Shown here one piece after another: positions 1 to 11,714 of a stretch of 64,000 bases of DNA (positions are counted from its first letter, which is position 1; each line of letters opens with the position of its first letter). The translations under genes and the position numbers were made by a program. A model generated the notes under the pieces. That model did no database searches. It saw only the letters and a program-made list of their open reading frames with translations, and was not told the origin of the DNA. The stretch is from Meghimatium bilineatum (taxonomy: Eukaryota > Mollusca > Gastropoda > Stylommatophora > Philomycidae), in assembly GCA_034231615.1 (NCBI GenBank), contig CM067322.1:65811349-65875348 (forward strand). The letters run 5' to 3'.

Positions 1-1
1 G

Positions 2-109
2 AGTGTATCCGCCATTACACTTCCGCTGACAGTACCGGTCCTATGCTGGTTGGCCATCATTCTTTGTGTCTCCAACAAATGTAAAGCTAGAATCAGCCAA
101 GATGAATGA
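2..109 (+). CDS. C-terminal exon of an upstream membrane protein (partial)
   Basis: The second reading frame is open from the window edge to a TGA at 107-109. It encodes about 35 residues: a hydrophobic run (AITLPLTVPVLCWLAIILCV), then a short polar, basic tail (SNKCKAR...SQDE) and the stop. This is the layout of a type I protein ending in a transmembrane helix and a short cytoplasmic tail. The extracellular part and the splice acceptor lie outside the window, so the family is unknown. Frame 1 is also open here but encodes no sensible segment. The downstream polyadenylation signal supports this being a gene end. Confidence is limited by the short length. Confidence 0.5.
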   Translation, partial: SVSAITLPLTVPVLCWLAIILCVSNKCKARISQDE

Positions 110-239
110 TGTTGTGTCCACATGACTATACCTAGAGAAGGATATGCTTCATCTCATTTGGTTGATTTCTTAGTCTTTTTGCTGACAATGTGTGCATGAT
201 TGTATTAGTTATATAACATTAAGTTATTAACAGCTACGT

Positions 240-480
240 GATATCTTGTGTGGATGTCTTAAGTGGTGCCTGTGTGGATCCAAGGTGGTTAGTGGGTGGG
301 TGTGTTTAGTATTTTATGAATCCAAAGGGCATTGTTTGGATGTCCTTAGTGTTACTTGTGTGAATGTTTTTGGTAGTTATGTAGATCAAAAGTGGTATCT
401 GTGTGGGTCCAAAGTGTTTTCTGTGAGTCTAAAGTGGTATTTATGTGGGTCTTAAGTGATACATGTGTGGGTATCTGAAG
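240..480 (+). repeat. degenerate GT-rich tandem repeat in the putative 3' UTR
   Basis: About ten imperfect copies of a unit near 22 bp, with cores such as GTGTGGGTCCAAAGTGGTAT, follow one another. Copies differ by substitutions and small indels. The open frames through it are by-products of the repeat. Confidence 0.6.
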
Positions 481-556
481 TGAAAAGCTGTTGATTTAAG
501 CTATTTTTTTCAAGTTTGTTAAGGAAGAGCTAAAACTGATTCATTTTGTTAAAGTT

Positions 557-562
557 AATAAA
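557..562 (+). promoter_or_regulatory. candidate polyadenylation signal
   Basis: A canonical AATAAA lies about 450 bp after the stop codon of the membrane-protein exon, followed by GT-rich sequence. It fits as the 3' end signal of that gene, but such hexamers are common in AT-rich DNA. Confidence 0.35.
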
Positions 563-819
563 TACTTGCCTTGGATTGCAGGTACTTCATTTGTAAGTGG
601 TTTGCAAAGAAGCACAATTTTAATTTGATAAACTAGTGATGGCTTGCAGTACATGTAGACCTACACTTTTTCTGCCCAGTGTCAGGTGATCATAACTGAG
701 CCAATGAATCTCTTATGTGAGATTGCAGTTATGACTCATATCGTCAACATCCGTGCCAACCAGCCTATATGGGGGTCTTAGTGTTTACTGTAGTCTTGCT
801 CTAGGCCCAGTGTATTTAC

Positions 820-1850
820 TAATTCATAAACAAGGTTGGAAGCTATTTTTTCCAAAGCTACCTTTTAGATTGCAGAGATTTTGAACATGTAACTTTTGGA
901 TATCATTGATACTAAAACTCTGAACCATTGAACCCAAAATAGATTCGCTGAGCATACTAACCCCTACTTTTCTTTGGCTTGTTAGTCGTTGGATCACCCT
1001 CATCATTGCATTCCGGGCACGTTCATATGTGCTCCAGTCTATATTTGAGTGGGTCTATTACACAATGACCGACGGTTCCAGTTCTTTGTTGGTTGACATT
1101 CTTCTAAGCGGACATTTATGGCAACGCTGCATTTCAAACATAGATCTTTTATTCTGAAAATGGAAAAGGAATTTATTATTCGCATTCATTTCATTAGCTC
1201 CAATATCTCCTGTTGTTTCTGGCAATGAATTCAAAATGTCTGCACGATCCATTCCTCTATTGCTGGTAGTATGCCCGCATGTAAGACGGCCGATCCGCTC
1301 TCTCATTGCCCTAAACTTCAATATGACCAGGTCCGAAAATGATTGTGGAACATTCCAACTTCGACATGTCATCTTTCATCAAGCTACTCCAGCACTTTCT
1401 TGTTTGTTATTTTAGCTAAATCATCTGTTGCAATGATTAGGTCTGGGGTTGAGTTAGTGTGTTATATTCTAGAGTAGAACGTTGGAGTCTTCGGGTTCAT
1501 TAAGCAGTTTCGCCTCACACTGCCAGTCCTACACTTCTTCTCTAGTATCTTGCTCTGCATATCTCGAGCTCCATTAAAGTCTTCAATCACACGACAGTTA
1601 TCTTTTGCTGTGTTAATTGTGTGCACCGAGAGGCTGTTATCCTGTGGGCAGTAATAGTTATGTAGGCCTACTGTAACCTCTTTAGTTGGAAGGTTTAAGT
1701 AGATTCCTATTATTTCAGCTTGTTCTTGAGTATTTACTCTGATTTCTGAGGCACAATATTATTGTTAACCGGTATGAGTACTCCTCCTTTATTTCTTTTA
1801 TCTCTATCGTACCGAAATGTAAGAGGCTTCCAATGTTATTGATCAAATCA
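820..1850 (-). mobile_element. decayed RNase H-type LINE, internally deleted (family G)
   Basis: Read on the minus strand, 1850-1380 resembles the C-terminal half of an APE-type endonuclease: RYDRDKRNKGGVLIPV, then a DFNGARD-like motif, then NSTPDLIIATDDLAKIT. Then 1372-820 reads as the end of an RNase H domain (GNERADRPSYMRA, a damaged GNExAD helix) and a Cys-containing C-terminal tail (RADILNSLPETTGDIGANE, RCHKCPLRRM). The reverse transcriptase between them is missing, so the copy carries a large internal deletion. Many stops and frameshifts are present. The C-terminal part has a close relative at 4890-5520. Confidence 0.7.
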
Positions 1851-1899
1851 AAAAGACACGAAAAGGTGGAATACTTAGGTTTGTTAGAAGAATGTCAGT

Positions 1900-2465
1900 G
1901 CACGCCAGTTAGATTCATATATGGAGGAAACGGAATATCAGATAAAAAAGATCACCTCAGTACAAAAAGTACAGAATTCCACCTTCTTCAAATATTACTG
2001 TCCGAATGACCGCTCATTAGCATTAGATATACCCTCAGCTTAAAGAAAGTACAGAATTCCACCTTCTTCAAATATTGCTGTCCGAATGACCGCTCATTGG
2101 CATTAGACATACCCTCAGCTCACAAAAATTTGATTGCGTGCTGAGACTTCAATAGCCACTCGCAGAGTTGAGACTGATCACATGCAAATGAAATGTGAGG
2201 AATTACAAAACTGACAGGACGAACATCTATTTATCCTTATCAACCAACTAATTAAACACCAAGTAATCTACTCCAGATCATGGCAAACTATCTCTACACC
2301 AGACCTGGAATTATACCCTCCAAATTAAAGTGGAACATTAATCGTGTTGTTGGAAAACTGCTTGGAGGCAGCGTTCACAGTCTAGTCTTTCTGACTGTAG
2401 AACTTGAATATATTAAACAAAGCAGCATTTTCGAGATGAACTACATGAATGCAAGCTGAATAATG
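1900..2465 (+). mobile_element. LINE endonuclease-domain fragment
   Basis: The plus strand reads, with frameshifts, as an APE-like endonuclease: FKYCCPNDRSLALDIPSAHK, then DFNSHSQSW (the DFNxH motif), then IYSRSWQTISTPDL and finally LGGSVHSLVFLTVEL, which corresponds to the catalytic SDHxPV motif with the key Asp and His altered. It is a dead fragment from an RNase H-bearing LINE, opposite in orientation to the neighbour at 820-1850. Confidence 0.65.
1966..2120 (+). repeat. 80-bp direct duplication inside the LINE endonuclease
   Basis: The segment beginning AAAGTACAGAATTCCACC at 1966 is repeated at 2046 with only a few differences (ATTACTG versus ATTGCTG, TTAGC versus TTGGC). The period is 80 bp, not a multiple of three, so it is a post-insertion duplication. 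Confidence 0.9.
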
Positions 2466-2654
2466 TGCAGACACAACACTAGTATACTAGAGATAGTGTA
2501 GGGTAACAATTCGAAGCTGGGAGTAAGGTGGCTGGAGTAACACAGGTTAATATCAAAATAAACGAAAATAGGTGCACGTGTTACCAATATAAGTCAATAA
2601 AGCAAAATACCGACGAGACATAGTGACAAATGTAAGAAAGTTGTACTAGTCATG

Positions 2655-3010
2655 GGTACTACAAGGAGGGTTATTGGCCCCTTCCCCCACGCTAGTCTTG
2701 TCTACATTAATGATTTGCTTTTATGAGTTACCACATGGTACAAAAGTGACTATATATATATGGTGCTGACTTGGTAATATGGTGTACGGAAGAACCTACG
2801 ACAGTGGGTAACAAACAGGTGTGGGGAGCTATGGATGCCATAACCACATGGGCAAATAGATGATGTGTTAACATCAACATAGATATGTGCAGCGCTACTC
2901 TCTTTACTTTTTAACCAAAACAAAAAGCTAATGACATCAAGATAAATGAAGAGCCACCGAAAGGAGACAAACAACCCTCATGTCGTGGAGTCACATTTAG
3001 CAGTAGTTTA
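2655..3010 (+). mobile_element. LINE reverse transcriptase fragment (family D)
   Basis: Plus-strand translation gives a degraded motif B region (VYINDLLL preceded by a proline-rich stretch), then YGADLVIWCTEEPTTVGNK, where YGAD is a damaged YADD catalytic box, then ITTWANR, CVNINID and ATLFTF. This order is characteristic of the palm-to-thumb part of RNase H LINEs. Stops interrupt it, so it is a pseudogene fragment. Confidence 0.65.
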
Positions 3011-3755
3011 TACATGAAAGGAACACAGAGACCATCAACACCAGTTGCATATGGACCCATAAAACAAGCGCCAACAACATATAATGCACCTTCATACAGT
3101 GCAACATCTCAACACGTCATTACATTATCTGAAACATTGGACTATCGCATAATTTATCGAGGTATAGAATACAAGAAAGCAATAACGGAACAAGAAAATG
3201 ACGAAACCAAGCGACTCACCTCCAGTACATAAAGCAGGATAAACTACATTCCAGAACAAAAGAGAGAAGAGTATGACATATTCACAAAACACTTTATCGA
3301 ACGACGACACAAAACAGGAAATTTCAAGACACTACACTATAGGCAAATTTAGGTGTTCAGCACGAATTATACGAACACTTTGATTTCCAATCATTCACTA
3401 ATCTGATTACTGATGGATTCAGAGACCATGAACAGTTGGAACCTTTTCAATAACAACGTTTACAGCAGTTTTCAAATTGTTTTCTAACAATGTTTAGATT
3501 AATGTTAAAGTTGATATTTACGCTTATAAATATAGGGCCTTAGTCTTTTCATTGTTCCCTACAAATAATAGAAAGACGGCCACATGTGTTCGCTTTTGTT
3601 ATTGTTTTCTTTACACGTGTATGTATGGATCTATGTATGCAGTACACTTTATATATATGTAAGCCTATATGCTTATTTCTTTTTAACGCTACTCTCCATA
3701 CTCTTTTTGAAATGGCCGCGCACCAACGTCTTTCACGCACCATACTAGCATTAAC
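3011..3755. other. no recognisable gene; one unassigned 72-codon open frame
   Basis: A small plus-strand open frame (3014-3232; MKGTQRPSTPVAYGPIKQAP...) follows the LINE fragment directly but matches no family I recognise. The rest is AT-rich without coding signature. It is probably part of an old repeat. Confidence 0.4.
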
Positions 3756-3905
3756 ATTATGAGCAAGCTAGATCATATAATAGCTATAATACATAAACAT
3801 AAAACTGATTTTATACTTGTACAGGAAACGCACATCGACAATGAGAGACTACACATCAGATTACAACTTAACTATGTTAAGTTATTTTATTTAAGCCTTC
3901 TTTAA
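3756..3905 (+). mobile_element. LINE endonuclease N-terminal fragment
   Basis: The plus strand reads LDHIIAIIHKHKTDFILVQETHIDNERLH. The VQETH motif carries the catalytic glutamate of APE-type LINE endonucleases, preceded by the usual helix. Similarity stops near 3905. Confidence 0.6.
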
Positions 3906-4890
3906 CATTTCAATGCTATGTTTGGCTGTTATGTCAAGTTTTGTATTAACCAATAAACAACTTTTGTATAAAGTTCACAATGTGGTTGCATGTTCAGTGC
4001 GAGTAATAGATGTATTTATGTAATGAATGTTTAACATAACTTCGATGTATGTCGAGGTATTGCCACAATTAGAAATGGCGATACAGCAGCAAATGCATGT
4101 CCAGTCTCGCTATTATTACTTTTTTCTTCTATCAAATGGTTCCCATGGATGGTGAAGAGATGCAGGCCAGTGGACATTGCACTTTGTCCTTCTGTGGCAG
4201 ACTCCTAGTAACGTAACAGGAATTGCTAGATATAGGACTATCGTCAAAGTAGACGAATCAACATATTCTATAGAAGAATGATGAACTAGTTGGCCCATAA
4301 GTATATCTCGTGCTTCTGACAGGACGTCATTTTCCTAGGTTATTGAGATGCTGAGACCCCCCCCCCCCTCCGGGGACTAAACATGAATCCATATACAATA
4401 CCTCAATGCAACTATGCCTTTCAGACAACAACCTTATACGAGTTCAGATATCACCTCGTTTACTCAACTTAGAAAGACCTCACATTTTGTCAGACTGGAT
4501 AATGTCTATCAAGATACTCAGAGATAAATGGATTACATCATCATAATCGTGTGTTGTATAGATTATTATTAGATTGTACTGCTTTTTCTCATGATACACG
4601 AGTCTCCATGTGTTGTGGAGATCCATTTTCGTATTTCTTCCTTTCATCTCATTCATGTCGAGCGTAGATAGCTTGAGACAGTACATTACTGTTATGTGAA
4701 GAGAGTTTTTGAACTCTACATTCCCGTGAGAACAGGTCATCTGTCATTCCTTATCTTATCATTGGCTGGTCTCGAACTTCATTAAATAGTGGACAGTGAA
4801 CGCAATACGATTTTATTTCCTAGTTCTGACAAACATGACAAATTATTTATAGATCACATGAAGTTCTTGATCGTGTGTGTATAGACAAGT
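3906..4890. other. intergenic, no gene recognised; contains a single copy related to the 57-kb array
   Basis: No exon or transposon protein could be supported. Positions about 4155-4240 (GACATTGCAC...GGCAGACTCCTAG...GAATTGCTAGAT) align with the 51-bp units arrayed at 57255-57835 and with the sequence just before that array. A C-run lies near 4360. A minus-strand open frame at 4480-4740 matches nothing I recognise. Confidence 0.5.
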
Positions 4891-5520
4891 CCTTCTGCAG
4901 AATAGTCCTGCCCGTTGAACCCTCAATAGCTTGACTGAGCATACTTTCCCTCTACGTTTCTTTGGTTAGTCAGTTGTCAGATCACCATCATTATTGTACT
5001 CCGGAATCGCCCATAGGTGCTCCATTCTCCATTTGAATGTATCTACCATGACACAATGACTGATAGTTTTGGTTATTTGTTGGTTGACAAATATTCTTCT
5101 AAGTACACAGTAGCGCTCATTTAAAGCGTAGTTCCATTATATTGGACATGAAAAGGGAATCATCGCCTGCATGAATTTCATTTGCCCTTGTTGATTCTCG
5201 CAAGGAGTTCAAAATGTCCGCAAAAATCCATTGCTCTACTATTGGCAGTAGTAATGCGAGACAGCCGATCAGCTCTCTTGTTATCTTGAACACCCACATG
5301 ATCAGGCACGGAAATGAATGTGACACATTTCAATTTCTACATCTCGAAGGATTTAAGCCACCGTTCACAAATACAACCCATTTCAATTTTTTAATCGTGC
5401 TCATCGAGTCACCAAGGATGCAGCCATGAGTTGCCATCTGTGTACTCATTGAGTCCAATGCAATAGTCAATGCAACAATCTCCATACTCATGTTACTTGT
5501 AGTCACAGAAAAATAATAAA
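4890..5520 (-). mobile_element. RNase H domain remnant of a family G LINE
   Basis: The minus strand reads, with breaks, SMEIVALTIALDSMSTQMA (the RNase H glutamate helix), HGCILGDSMSTIKKL (the second catalytic Asp), then the tail WIFADILNSLREST and NEIHAGDD, matching the C-terminal tail at 820-1372. The remnant is 5'-truncated and full of frameshifts. Confidence 0.65.
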
Positions 5521-5689
5521 TATGATTTCTGAGCGATCGTCAAAACATTTTGACAGTGTATTAAACCGCCCTTCCTCCATCAATATTGATACGATTGCAC
5601 GTCTTGTATAATCACCAATTAATCACTCAGTCTCAGAAACTCCTTGTCTGGCGGAGAAAGATATCTTGAATATGTCTACATGAAAAACA

Positions 5690-6530
5690 AACGCCGAGTT
5701 CAGACTTTATTCCACAAGAAATGTATGTTGTCTGTGACCCTGTGATGGTCACTACAATAACTGAGCTCGTTCAGCAATGTGGAGCCAGGAAGCGATCCCT
5801 CAAGATTTTAAAGATGCTTCCATCATTCTCCTATACAAGAGAAAGGGGCACCGACAAGTATGTAACAACCACAAATGCATATTACGGTATTTTACAGGGA
5901 TCAGTGACCAGGTTTCTACGGAACAAAAAGCTAACATAATTAAATGGAACGAAATTCCGATAAAGACGCATATACCAACACATCCAACGTTCTACGCGTT
6001 ACGTGATGAGAGCCCCTGATCACTCGATATGCGACTTTTTAAATTTCCGAGTCACGGAAGCTCTGTGCAATTGTGTACGAAATTTAAAATAGTTGGTATG
6101 TTGTCACGTGATGTGGTTACTGATCACTGTATTGACCCCATATTACTGCTTTCTATCGCAGGTAAGATCAAAGCTTGATCTCAAGAGCTCTGATAATTAA
6201 ACATCAATCATATCTGAAAATATGTTTCTTTCCTGAAAATCAGTGTGGATTCACACAAGGAAGAGGAACAGTTGACATGATTTGACTACTCCCATGATTT
6301 GACTACCATTTCACTACCAGATAACTACAGGAAAAGTGCATTGAGCAGAATGTCGGTCTATACACCACGCTTGTGAATCTGACCAAGGCTTTTAAAAGCG
6401 TCAACCACGAGAAACTTTGAAAATCATGTCAAAATTAGGATGTCCAGATACATTTCTGTCAGAACTGATAGATTTGTGAATTTTAGGTAGTACAGTATAT
6501 AACACGCAGGCTTACCCAAACTGCTTTCAA
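5690..6530 (+). mobile_element. RTE-like LINE reverse transcriptase fragment (family H)
   Basis: Plus-strand pieces read QEAIPQDFKDASIILLYKRK (fingers), then after roughly 300 bp of scrambled sequence LPENQCGFTQGRGTVDMI, QEKCIEQNVGLYTTLVNLTK and AFKSVNHEKL. The motif A aspartate is mutated (VNLTKAF where VDLTKAFD is usual). The order is that of an RTE-like reverse transcriptase; frameshifts and stops make it a pseudogene. Confidence 0.7.
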
Positions 6531-6752
6531 TGAGATATGATGATGTTCGTCCGTCGTGATCGACGATGACCAAAAACTCAACCATAATAATAATAACAAT
6601 AAATAATAAAATAATAAAGTTAATAGTGCGTTTTTAAATGACTAGCAAGTCCAATGCGCGCACAAAAATGAGATATAGAGCAACTGCTGTAGTAGGTAGG
6701 AGGTTGTCAGCTATCACACCCTTGATGGTGATAGAGACTGTACCGTTCTGAT

Positions 6753-6992
6753 CTACGGTTGAGTCTTACTTGCATGTAGTGACCTTGTAGAACAAGGTTC
6801 GAGAATCGGTCGGGGCAATATTTGTGCTTCTAAAGCGGGTGAAGTTGAGACGCTCAATTTCACATTGGCGTCCTCGATGTAACAGTCTAGTGTCCGGGAT
6901 GCACCAGGTTTAGGTATCCATTTATGCTTGCGGGAGTCGTACCAAGATAATATATCATTCGTGTCGGAGAACTGCTCAGACGGTTTACTGTC
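6753..6992 (-). CDS. orphan exon-like open segment, minus strand
   Basis: On the minus strand a strong acceptor (pyrimidine-rich TTGCGTCTTATTTCATTTCAG) ends at 6993 and is followed by an open frame of about 80 codons to a stop at 6753. It encodes DSKPSEQFSDTNDILSWYD, later KHKWIPKPGASRTLDCYIED and VKLSVSTSPALEAQ. Its base composition is more balanced than its surroundings. A donor-like AAG|GTCACT occurs near 6778, so it could be an internal or terminal exon. I recognise no domain. It could also be an old repeat that happens to be open. Confidence 0.3.
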   Translation of the reverse strand, partial: DSKPSEQFSDTNDILSWYDSRKHKWIPKPGASRTLDCYIEDANVKLSVSTSPALEAQILPRPILEPCSTRSLHASKTQP

Positions 6993-7259
6993 CTGAAATG
7001 AAATAAGACGCAAACAGTAATGAAACTGTTGTATATCTGACATAAGAGTGTAGAGCTCATGTACGTGCTTGAGGTGGATCGACTTAACAGTGCAGTTATT
7101 TTACAACAAACCAATTTGACTCAAATAATTTGTCATTTTTAGTCAACAACTTTAAAGGTTATTTCCCTTTAAAACCAAATGATTTTCGTTGGATCCTTAA
7201 AATTTTCATGATGATTCATAATTTGTGGGATATTCTGCATTCATTTAAATTTTAAATGG

Positions 7260-7410
7260 CAACTATTGCTCATCTTTTTGGGAGGGTAGTGGTTGGTCAA
7301 GTACAGAAAACCTGTTTACTTGTGTTGCAAAGCGATTCGGTGCCGATAGAACGGACCTGGTTTAATTCCCGTCAGCTGTAAGAATTATTTTCATTTTATC
7401 CACATGCTTC
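7260..7410 (+). mobile_element. tRNA-derived SINE, degenerate (family S4)
   Basis: The segment GTGCCGATAGAACGGACC, followed by a B-box-like GGTTTAATTCCCGTCAG, matches the two SINE copies at 27685-27830 (inverted) and 27970-28100. It has no intact cloverleaf and is a retroposed relic. Confidence 0.5.
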
Positions 7411-10400
7411 TTATTGGAATTACAAGTAGGTTAGTTTCTACTTGAAGTTACTTCCTGACAACCAGAGTTTTAGGGTGGATCTGAGATGAAGAGTCAGCAA
7501 AGGAAGAAGGATGGAAAATGTTAAGACGACATTACTGAACGAGCAGGTAAAACAGGACCGTGCGGTAGATTTTCTCAATATGATGCAAGTCTTTGAAATG
7601 CCGCACATTTAAATGATTTTTCTTCTAAATACCGCCCCCGACAATGTTTTTTTTATTGGTACCGCCTGATGCGACCGCCTCTCTGCATCATAGTACAGTA
7701 CGGCCTTGAGGTAAACTCTGTCCATGTATGACAAAAGTATAAAACTGACAACGTATGCATGTAATAAAGTACAACGTGACCAATCATCAATATACGACTT
7801 TCTGGCTCATTTGAAAACATCCTCTAAAGTGACTCATTTGATTTTTCGTGTGATTTACATTGATATGTTTGTGTATACTTTGTGTCTACAGTCAATAAAA
7901 TCACGAGAAAAGTAAAATAAGCCAATTTAGTAGGTTGTTCTCAATTAGCAAACGTGTCTTTTATTTAAGATTGGTCACGGTACAGAAAAAAATAATCACC
8001 CTTCTAAACTTGCGCATTTTGACTTTCCCATTGATTTTTATTTGTGTCAATACAATGCAAATATAAAGTAACCATAGATAAACACAGAAAAAGTTAAATC
8101 ATACTTTATAAGTACGATTCCCGATAAGTCAGCAGGACTGTATAACTGACGAAAGACACATATGATTGTTGGTCTTGGACATATAAATGTATAGAAATAT
8201 TTCTCAAGGCTCTGTGACATCAGTGAAAGTTTTCAGGACATTGTGCTGTAGATATTCAGAAGTGCAGGATATATAGTAAGCATACATGATTTTCAAACTG
8301 GAATCATATTCCATTTTTCAAGGATCTTCGCAGACAATTGTGGATGTAAAAATTATTGTATGCACAATGAATGACATTGTTTTCTTCTAAAAGTATGTAC
8401 AAGTATTCTGTTGTAATTGGGAACTAATTTAAGCTGCTGTGAAATCAAGGGCGTTAACTATAGTCTTATTGTCTCATTGTAAGAATCCTTATATACTTGC
8501 TTCGGCCATATAACTATTTCACAAATATTATTTTTAGCTTAAACGTGTTAATTTATCTCTAAAAGAGCCAAAAGATACGCGTGTTACATGGGGTTAGAAA
8601 ATCAAGATTAGATCAAACAAATCGATGTTAGACAGGAAGTTATAAATTCAAGATTAGATCAAACAAAACTGAGGAATTGCTGAAACGTTTTTTTGTGATA
8701 GGATTGTGTGTACATTTGGATCAAATAATGTTTATTTTCTTAACGTCAGTATTAGTTGTTAATTACTTGTCAAGACATGGATAATCATGGTTTTGTTCCA
8801 ATTATTTTAACAATACACTTAAACACTAAAAGTAAAAATGTCAATGCTAAGAAATAACGCATAACATTCGTTATAGGGCGAAAGTAGTACTGTAACTTGG
8901 AGATAAAAAGGGGAAAAAACGTGATTAGTATAAATGTACTCACAATACTGTTTTATAATTCTGGATGTTTCTTAACCAGAACACTTGGTCGATATCAAGA
9001 TCTGGCCCATCTCTAGCATAGGTCTCCGTTGTGACATGTGTTCTACTTTCGAGGTATTACCTAACCTCTGCAGTGTTAGATAAGTTGCGTAAGGTTATAG
9101 ATTTTGGGGAGAGGGGGTTAAAAGGATTATAATTAGTTTATAGATTTTGGGGGAGGGGGAGAAGGATTAGAGTTAGTGTTTAGATTTATTCAGATATTTA
9201 TTTAGATAATAATTAATTCTCTAAGAATTCTCGTCTAAGTTGTGAATCAATATGATTGGTTTTTCAAGGCAAATCCGTGACGTTAATGTAAAGATTGTGA
9301 TATTTATAGCCCAACAGAGACCTATACTAGATTCTCACCCAAGATCTTCTTCATAAATATGTCCTGCGGTATCGTCACTCATCCTTGCTGATGTCACTGA
9401 TCGAGTGTTTCATTTGTGTCACTCATCTTTCCTGATGTCACTGATCGAGCGTTTCATTTGTGACTGGTTACTTTGCCTATACTTTATGTTGTCAGCCAGT
9501 GAACAGTTGGATCAGTGAAGATACGTGACGTTATGTATAAAAATTTGACACGGTCAATATTTGGAGTAAGTCATAACATTATCTTGAGGCAATGGTCCAA
9601 CGAAAATCGGCTACTGAGACCTGACAACTCTCTAAGCGTGTCCATCGTAAAGTAAAAATCCTGTTTACTCATGGGGAATCATTCCGCTAGCGCGACGTCA
9701 TTACAGTTTTTCGTGATTTTAATTTTCTGTCAAAACAAAGTCTATAAAAAATATATCGTATTTTTTCTGCTTTTGCTGTAAGGTGTCGAAGGATTGAATG
9801 ACTGTTGATTTTCAGGTTATGGACCGTTTCGCCGCGTGATATGCAGTAATATAGTGACGTATCAGAACGTTGGTAACTCCTTCAATCAATCTTCTTCTTA
9901 GTCTCCATCTGCTTCTTGCCGTTTCTATTTTCATGTTGTATGTTCCTGCTTCGTTCAAAGTATAAGCCCAAAAACTGTTCATTGACGTAGAGATACCACA
10001 TCGGATGTATCAACACACAGATATCTCCAGGAATCATGTAGGGACACTTGTTTAACCCAATTTTTAAAAATGATTTTTGTTTTGCAACAAAAAACCAAAA
10101 AAAAATTTTTTTAGGTGCCTTCTTTCTAGTTTTATCTAGTTTTATCTATATGGTGATACTAGAATTAATCTTTGGAATTCATTCTATGGTTCTGATTCTT
10201 GATTGTCTTAATTCTTTATTAGAAACTAGCTTCACAGCACGCGGGGCATTCCCATAAGTGCTACGCTCTCCGTTCCAGCAGCCATCTCAGTGTATGTAGA
10301 CACAGAGTCCCGGTCAATTGTAGATTGATTGATCAACACATCTATGCTTATGAATAACAGCTAAGGCAATAGTTACTAGTTTTTACAATATTATGTGATA

Positions 10401-10500
10401 GTTTTTAATAGTTACTTGTTTGTTTTGTACTCTTGTCTATCTGCGCTGAGAAGAATACATTTGGTTAATTTTAAGAGTTTTACTATTGTTAGCTTATGAA
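7411..10500. other. intergenic stretch without recognisable genes
   Basis: About 3 kb of AT-rich sequence upstream of the signal-peptide exon. Only short local duplications are visible: AAGATTAGATCAAACAAA twice near 8605 and 8650; TATAGATTTTGGGG twice near 9098 and 9138; CTGATGTCACTGATCGAG twice near 9390 and 9433. The last has a diverged relative near 45740. Promoter or 5' UTR elements of the downstream gene may lie here but none is clear. Confidence 0.5.
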
Positions 10501-10502
10501 AC

Positions 10503-10649
10503 ATGAGGATATTTATATCATTAACGTTTGTCTGTGTCGCAATGTTTGAGCTTCTGGGAGGAGAGTTTATGCTGACCAAAGACGAACACAAAGTTATCGT
10601 GGCGATGTGTGAGGCGCAGTACATGGCCGGCTGTTACTATTTTGAAGAA
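10503..10649 (+). CDS. first coding exon of the secreted FN3 protein: signal peptide and Cys-containing N-terminus
   Basis: The ATG at 10503 opens 49 codons ending at a good donor (GAAGAA|GTAGGT at 10650, phase 0). The first 20 residues (MRIFISLTFVCVAMFELLGG) form a classical signal peptide: a basic n-region, a hydrophobic core and small residues before the likely cleavage. The mature part contains two cysteines (VAMCEAQYMAGCYYFEE), in the way the cysteine-rich region starts in anosmin-1. The frame continues past the donor only as intron read-through. I assign it to the downstream FN3 gene because of strand, phase and the need for a signal peptide. The intervening exons are not identified, so it could instead start a different secreted protein. 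Confidence 0.5.
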
Positions 10650-11002
10650 GTAGGTTCTATTTTTGTTCCTCTAACTTTAGTTCACTATATAAATACTTAT
10701 GAATTTCATTTACACTAGAAAGTGAGACATTTTCAATTCTACACGGATGATTTAAAAACATTGATAGCAATTCCATATTTAGGAGGTGGTCATCAAGCCA
10801 CAGTTTTGTGGATGTAGTAAAATGTTTTGACATTATTTACGTTTAGTAGTTTGTTATTGCATTACCAGTGGTTCGCATGCACAACTGACTGCGACTGAGT
10901 TTGAACCTGGTATCTTGTCCTTCGTAGGCACTTTCTGTGCCTCTCCTCCACAAAGGATACAATTGTGTAATAAATCTGAAAGGGGGGGGGGGAAAGTAAA
11001 AT

Positions 11003-11205
11003 GGGGGGGGGGATTTAAAATGAACAGTCAGAGCATTCTACTTCATATCGAAAAGTTCCAGATTTGAATGTTGGTGTTCCTTAATTTAACTTTGAGATTG
11101 CTAGGGGGGGGGGGGATTTAAAATGAATAGTTAGAACATTCTACTGCATATCGAAAAGTTCCAGATTTGAATGTTGGTGTTCCTTCATTTAATGTTGAGA
11201 TTGCT
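11003..11205. repeat. tandem duplication of about 101 bp with poly-G starts
   Basis: Two copies begin with a G-run followed by GATTTAAAATGAA and continue through AGTTCCAGATTTGAATG and GTTGGTGTTCCTT. They are about 95% identical. A third G-run lies just upstream at 10982. Long G-runs are candidate quadruplex formers and assembly trouble spots. Confidence 0.85.
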
Positions 11206-11714
11206 ATGATATTCAGTTCAACATCATTCTCCCTCCTCCCTCCGCACAAAATAAAACCTAACATCCTAAGATCGAATTATTAGCTGGTGGATTCAGGGGT
11301 AGAATTTTCGACGTGACCACTGATTGAAAATAAATCCAAAATGTCAGTATTTTCTGAAAGGAGAAGGATTTCTTTAAAAAATCTTTCAATTTCGTTGTGG
11401 GAAAAGTGTTAGAGGAAAACCACTATAATTCCAACAGTATTATCGTCAAAATCGTCAAAAGGGGAATACAAAGGCAGGATGGGTTTCATTGGGTTGTGGT
11501 ATTAGATATAGTATTTTATTTTGAACATCTCAACACCAGTCTATCGTATCTACAGTTTTCAATGTAGTCATGTGCCTAGTCCTATTGGTGATCTAATATT
11601 GACCATGAGATCCATTGTGTATTTGTACGTGCTAAAATAACATTTAACATTTCATAGATCAGGAATAGTTGGTTGAGTAGCTACTGACGGTCAAAGATGT
11701 AACAACTCAATTCT

